Source of the DNA: an uncultured Lachnospiraceae bacterium
GTDB lineage: Bacteria > Bacillota > Clostridia > Lachnospirales > Lachnospiraceae
Length of the DNA: 64,000 bases
Reading direction: 5' to 3'
Assembly: GCA_902765725.1 (NCBI GenBank)
Contig: CACXAT010000012.1
Coordinates: 44,789-108,788, forward strand
The stretch's first letter is position 1, and each line of letters begins with the position of its first letter. A program made the position numbers and the translations under genes. Shown in pieces: positions 62,737 through 64,000 of this stretch. Under the pieces are notes generated by a model. That model ran no database searches and had not been told where the DNA came from. It worked only from the letters and a program-made list of their open reading frames with translations.

Positions 62737-62950
62737 GCAATTTTTTGCCAGCTTATGCCGCGTTTTGCCTTATTTTATGCGGGTTTCCGCGTTTTTCGAT
62801 TTCATTGAAATCCGGCATAAACTGGCATCTCCTTGCATATCCTGGACTTCAATGTTGATAAAATGTTGATAAAACGGACCGAAAAACAGGCCGAAAACCG
62901 CGTTTTATCAACATTGGATTTTTGCGGTTTCACCGGTTTTCCATCCCTTT
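62737..62950. repeat. Repeat-rich junction next to the recombinase remnant
   Basis: No gene was found in this 214-base stretch. CCAGCTTATGCCG (from 62748) and CGGCATAAACTGG (to about 62825) form an inverted pair with one mismatch. ATGTTGATAAAA occurs at 62852 and again at 62863 in direct orientation, and inverted as GTTTTATCAACAT at 62902-62914. The layout resembles arm-type integrase sites or an attachment-site region. No core att duplication can be proved without the other end. Confidence 0.5.
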
Positions 62951-64000
62951 TCATTCCCCTGAGGACTTTCTGCGCTGGCGCTGCTTTCTGCGCTCGATCT
63001 TCTCGCTCATTTTGACTTCTCTCTGCATGCGTTCCAGCTCCTGCTCCGCATCGATCAGACCCAGATGCGTGTAGGTGTTCAGGGTGACGCTGATATCCGT
63101 ATGGCCCATCAGATACTTGAGGGTATTCGGATTCATTCCCTTCTTGGCCTTCTCGCTGTATGCCGGCAGACATGGGGCGTGACCTTGGGCATCTGCACCC
63201 GGTAGATCTTGTTGTACTTCTCAGTGATGTGCTGAAAATACTTTTCCCAGTGCATCGCCACCATGGGCATCCCGTTCTTATCCATGTAAAGGAAGCCAAT
63301 CCTTCCATCCACCATTGGCTCAACTTTCGGCTTTTTCCTCTCTGCAAGGATTCTGCTGAAACACTCGTACACATCATCCTCCATGGGAAGGATCCGCGTA
63401 CCTGCATCCGTCTTCGCCGAATCAACTATGATATATTGCATGTCCGAAGTGCGCTGAAGCTGATGATCGATATTGATGGTACGTCTGTCCAGATCAATAT
63501 CCTGAATGGTGAGTCCACAGAATTCCGAAATTCTCATTCCGGTATGAAATAGGATGTAGATGCCGTCGTAATACCTGGAGAAATGGCCGTCGTAATACCT
63601 GGAGAAATGCCTGTCTTCCCGAACGAACCTGAGATACTCTCTCATCTGGGCCGCCGTGATGGCTTCCCGCCTGACGCTGTCATTTACGATCACATCACAG
63701 AGCATAAAATCGAAAGGATTCTTGACCAGCAGGTCATCCTCCACCGCCATCGCAAATGCCGGTCTTAAGACGCCGCGGATCGTCTGAATGGATGAATAGC
63801 CTCTGTGCTCCTCCTGCTGGAGTTTCACAAGCCAGGCCTTCGCATCCATGGTCCTTACCTTATCGATCCGTTTGGTTCCGAAGGGATCCTGGTACAGGAT
63901 TTTCAGGACTGTCTTGTATCCGGCCCTTGTCGTATGCTTTACGTTCTGCTTCAGATCGACATATCTCCGCGTCAGTTCATAGACCGTGTAATCATCGCCC
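62951..64000 (-). pseudogene. Tyrosine recombinase (integrase), frameshifted and cut by the window end
   Basis: Reading from 64000 leftwards, an open frame gives an N-terminal SAM-like integrase domain (GYKTVLKILYQDPFG), then the catalytic domain with the first arginine in FHTGMRISEFCGL and HVCRHT. Right after HT a net loss of about seven bases near 63149-63156 shifts the frame, and the first reading stops after ARRPRRE. The remaining frame (from 63136) carries LMGH and the catalytic tyrosine in TLNTYTH. The protein is thus split between its His and its Tyr. An in-frame 24-base duplication lies earlier in the gene. It belongs to the integrative-element family common in Lachnospiraceae. Confidence 0.85.
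63562..63609. repeat. 24-bp tandem duplication within the recombinase
   Basis: Two identical adjacent copies (63562-63585 and 63586-63609) encode HFSRYYDG twice. They are identical at every base, so the duplication is recent. Confidence 0.9.

Overview
The window looks like chromosome from a Gram-positive anaerobe of the Clostridia, most likely a Lachnospiraceae member. The signs are strong AGGAGG ribosome sites, a medium GC content, a folate ECF S-component under a tetrahydrofolate riboswitch, a DUF5107/AraC pair, lipoprotein binding proteins and acidic Glu/Ala-rich tails on exported proteins. Most genes lie on the minus strand. No genome comparison could be run, so the genus is not named.

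Left part (1-20 kb). A DUF5107-TPR protein, cut by the window start, is divergent from an AraC regulator. A three-gene sugar ABC importer (ATPase, permease, binding protein) follows, then a polar amino-acid ABC importer whose lipoprotein carries a long 10-residue-period acidic repeat. Next comes a housekeeping run: UPF0210 and ACT proteins, a WalJ-like metallo-hydrolase, coaE, polA and a zinc-finger anti-sigma-like protein. On the plus strand is mgtE, then xth on minus, a solitary hicB and tRNA-Leu(CAA).

Middle part (20-43 kb). A cell-envelope operon holds a rhomboid/Derlin-like protein, an LTA-synthase-type sulfatase, lysA, a peptidoglycan-binding protein and a glucosaminidase. After a 225-bp palindromic element comes a polyamine operon: an XRE-cupin regulator with its own repeat-rich upstream site, then potABCD. 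A lactonase and an RluA pseudouridine synthase follow. aroC lies behind the methionine-type importer metN-metI-metQ, with a divergent LysR gene. A glycogen-debranching-like protein that appears to have lost its catalytic residues is paired with a DUF5662 protein. A THF riboswitch precedes folT and an S66 LD-carboxypeptidase.

Right part (43-64 kb). A ten-gene Mrp/Mbh-type membrane complex has four separate complex-I-like antiporter subunits and no redox or hydrogenase module. This is the most unusual system here. Upstream of it on the same strand are a MoxR-DUF58-membrane protein operon, a two-domain esterase, an M19 dipeptidase, an HD hydrolase, an MGMT-like protein, a fumarylacetoacetate-hydrolase family protein and a low-molecular-weight tyrosine phosphatase. 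The window ends in a broken tyrosine recombinase that marks the edge of a decayed mobile element reaching beyond position 64000.

Much of the window is nutrient import (sugar, amino acid, polyamine, methionine, folate, magnesium) and envelope upkeep. No CRISPR array, rRNA or complete insertion sequence was seen.
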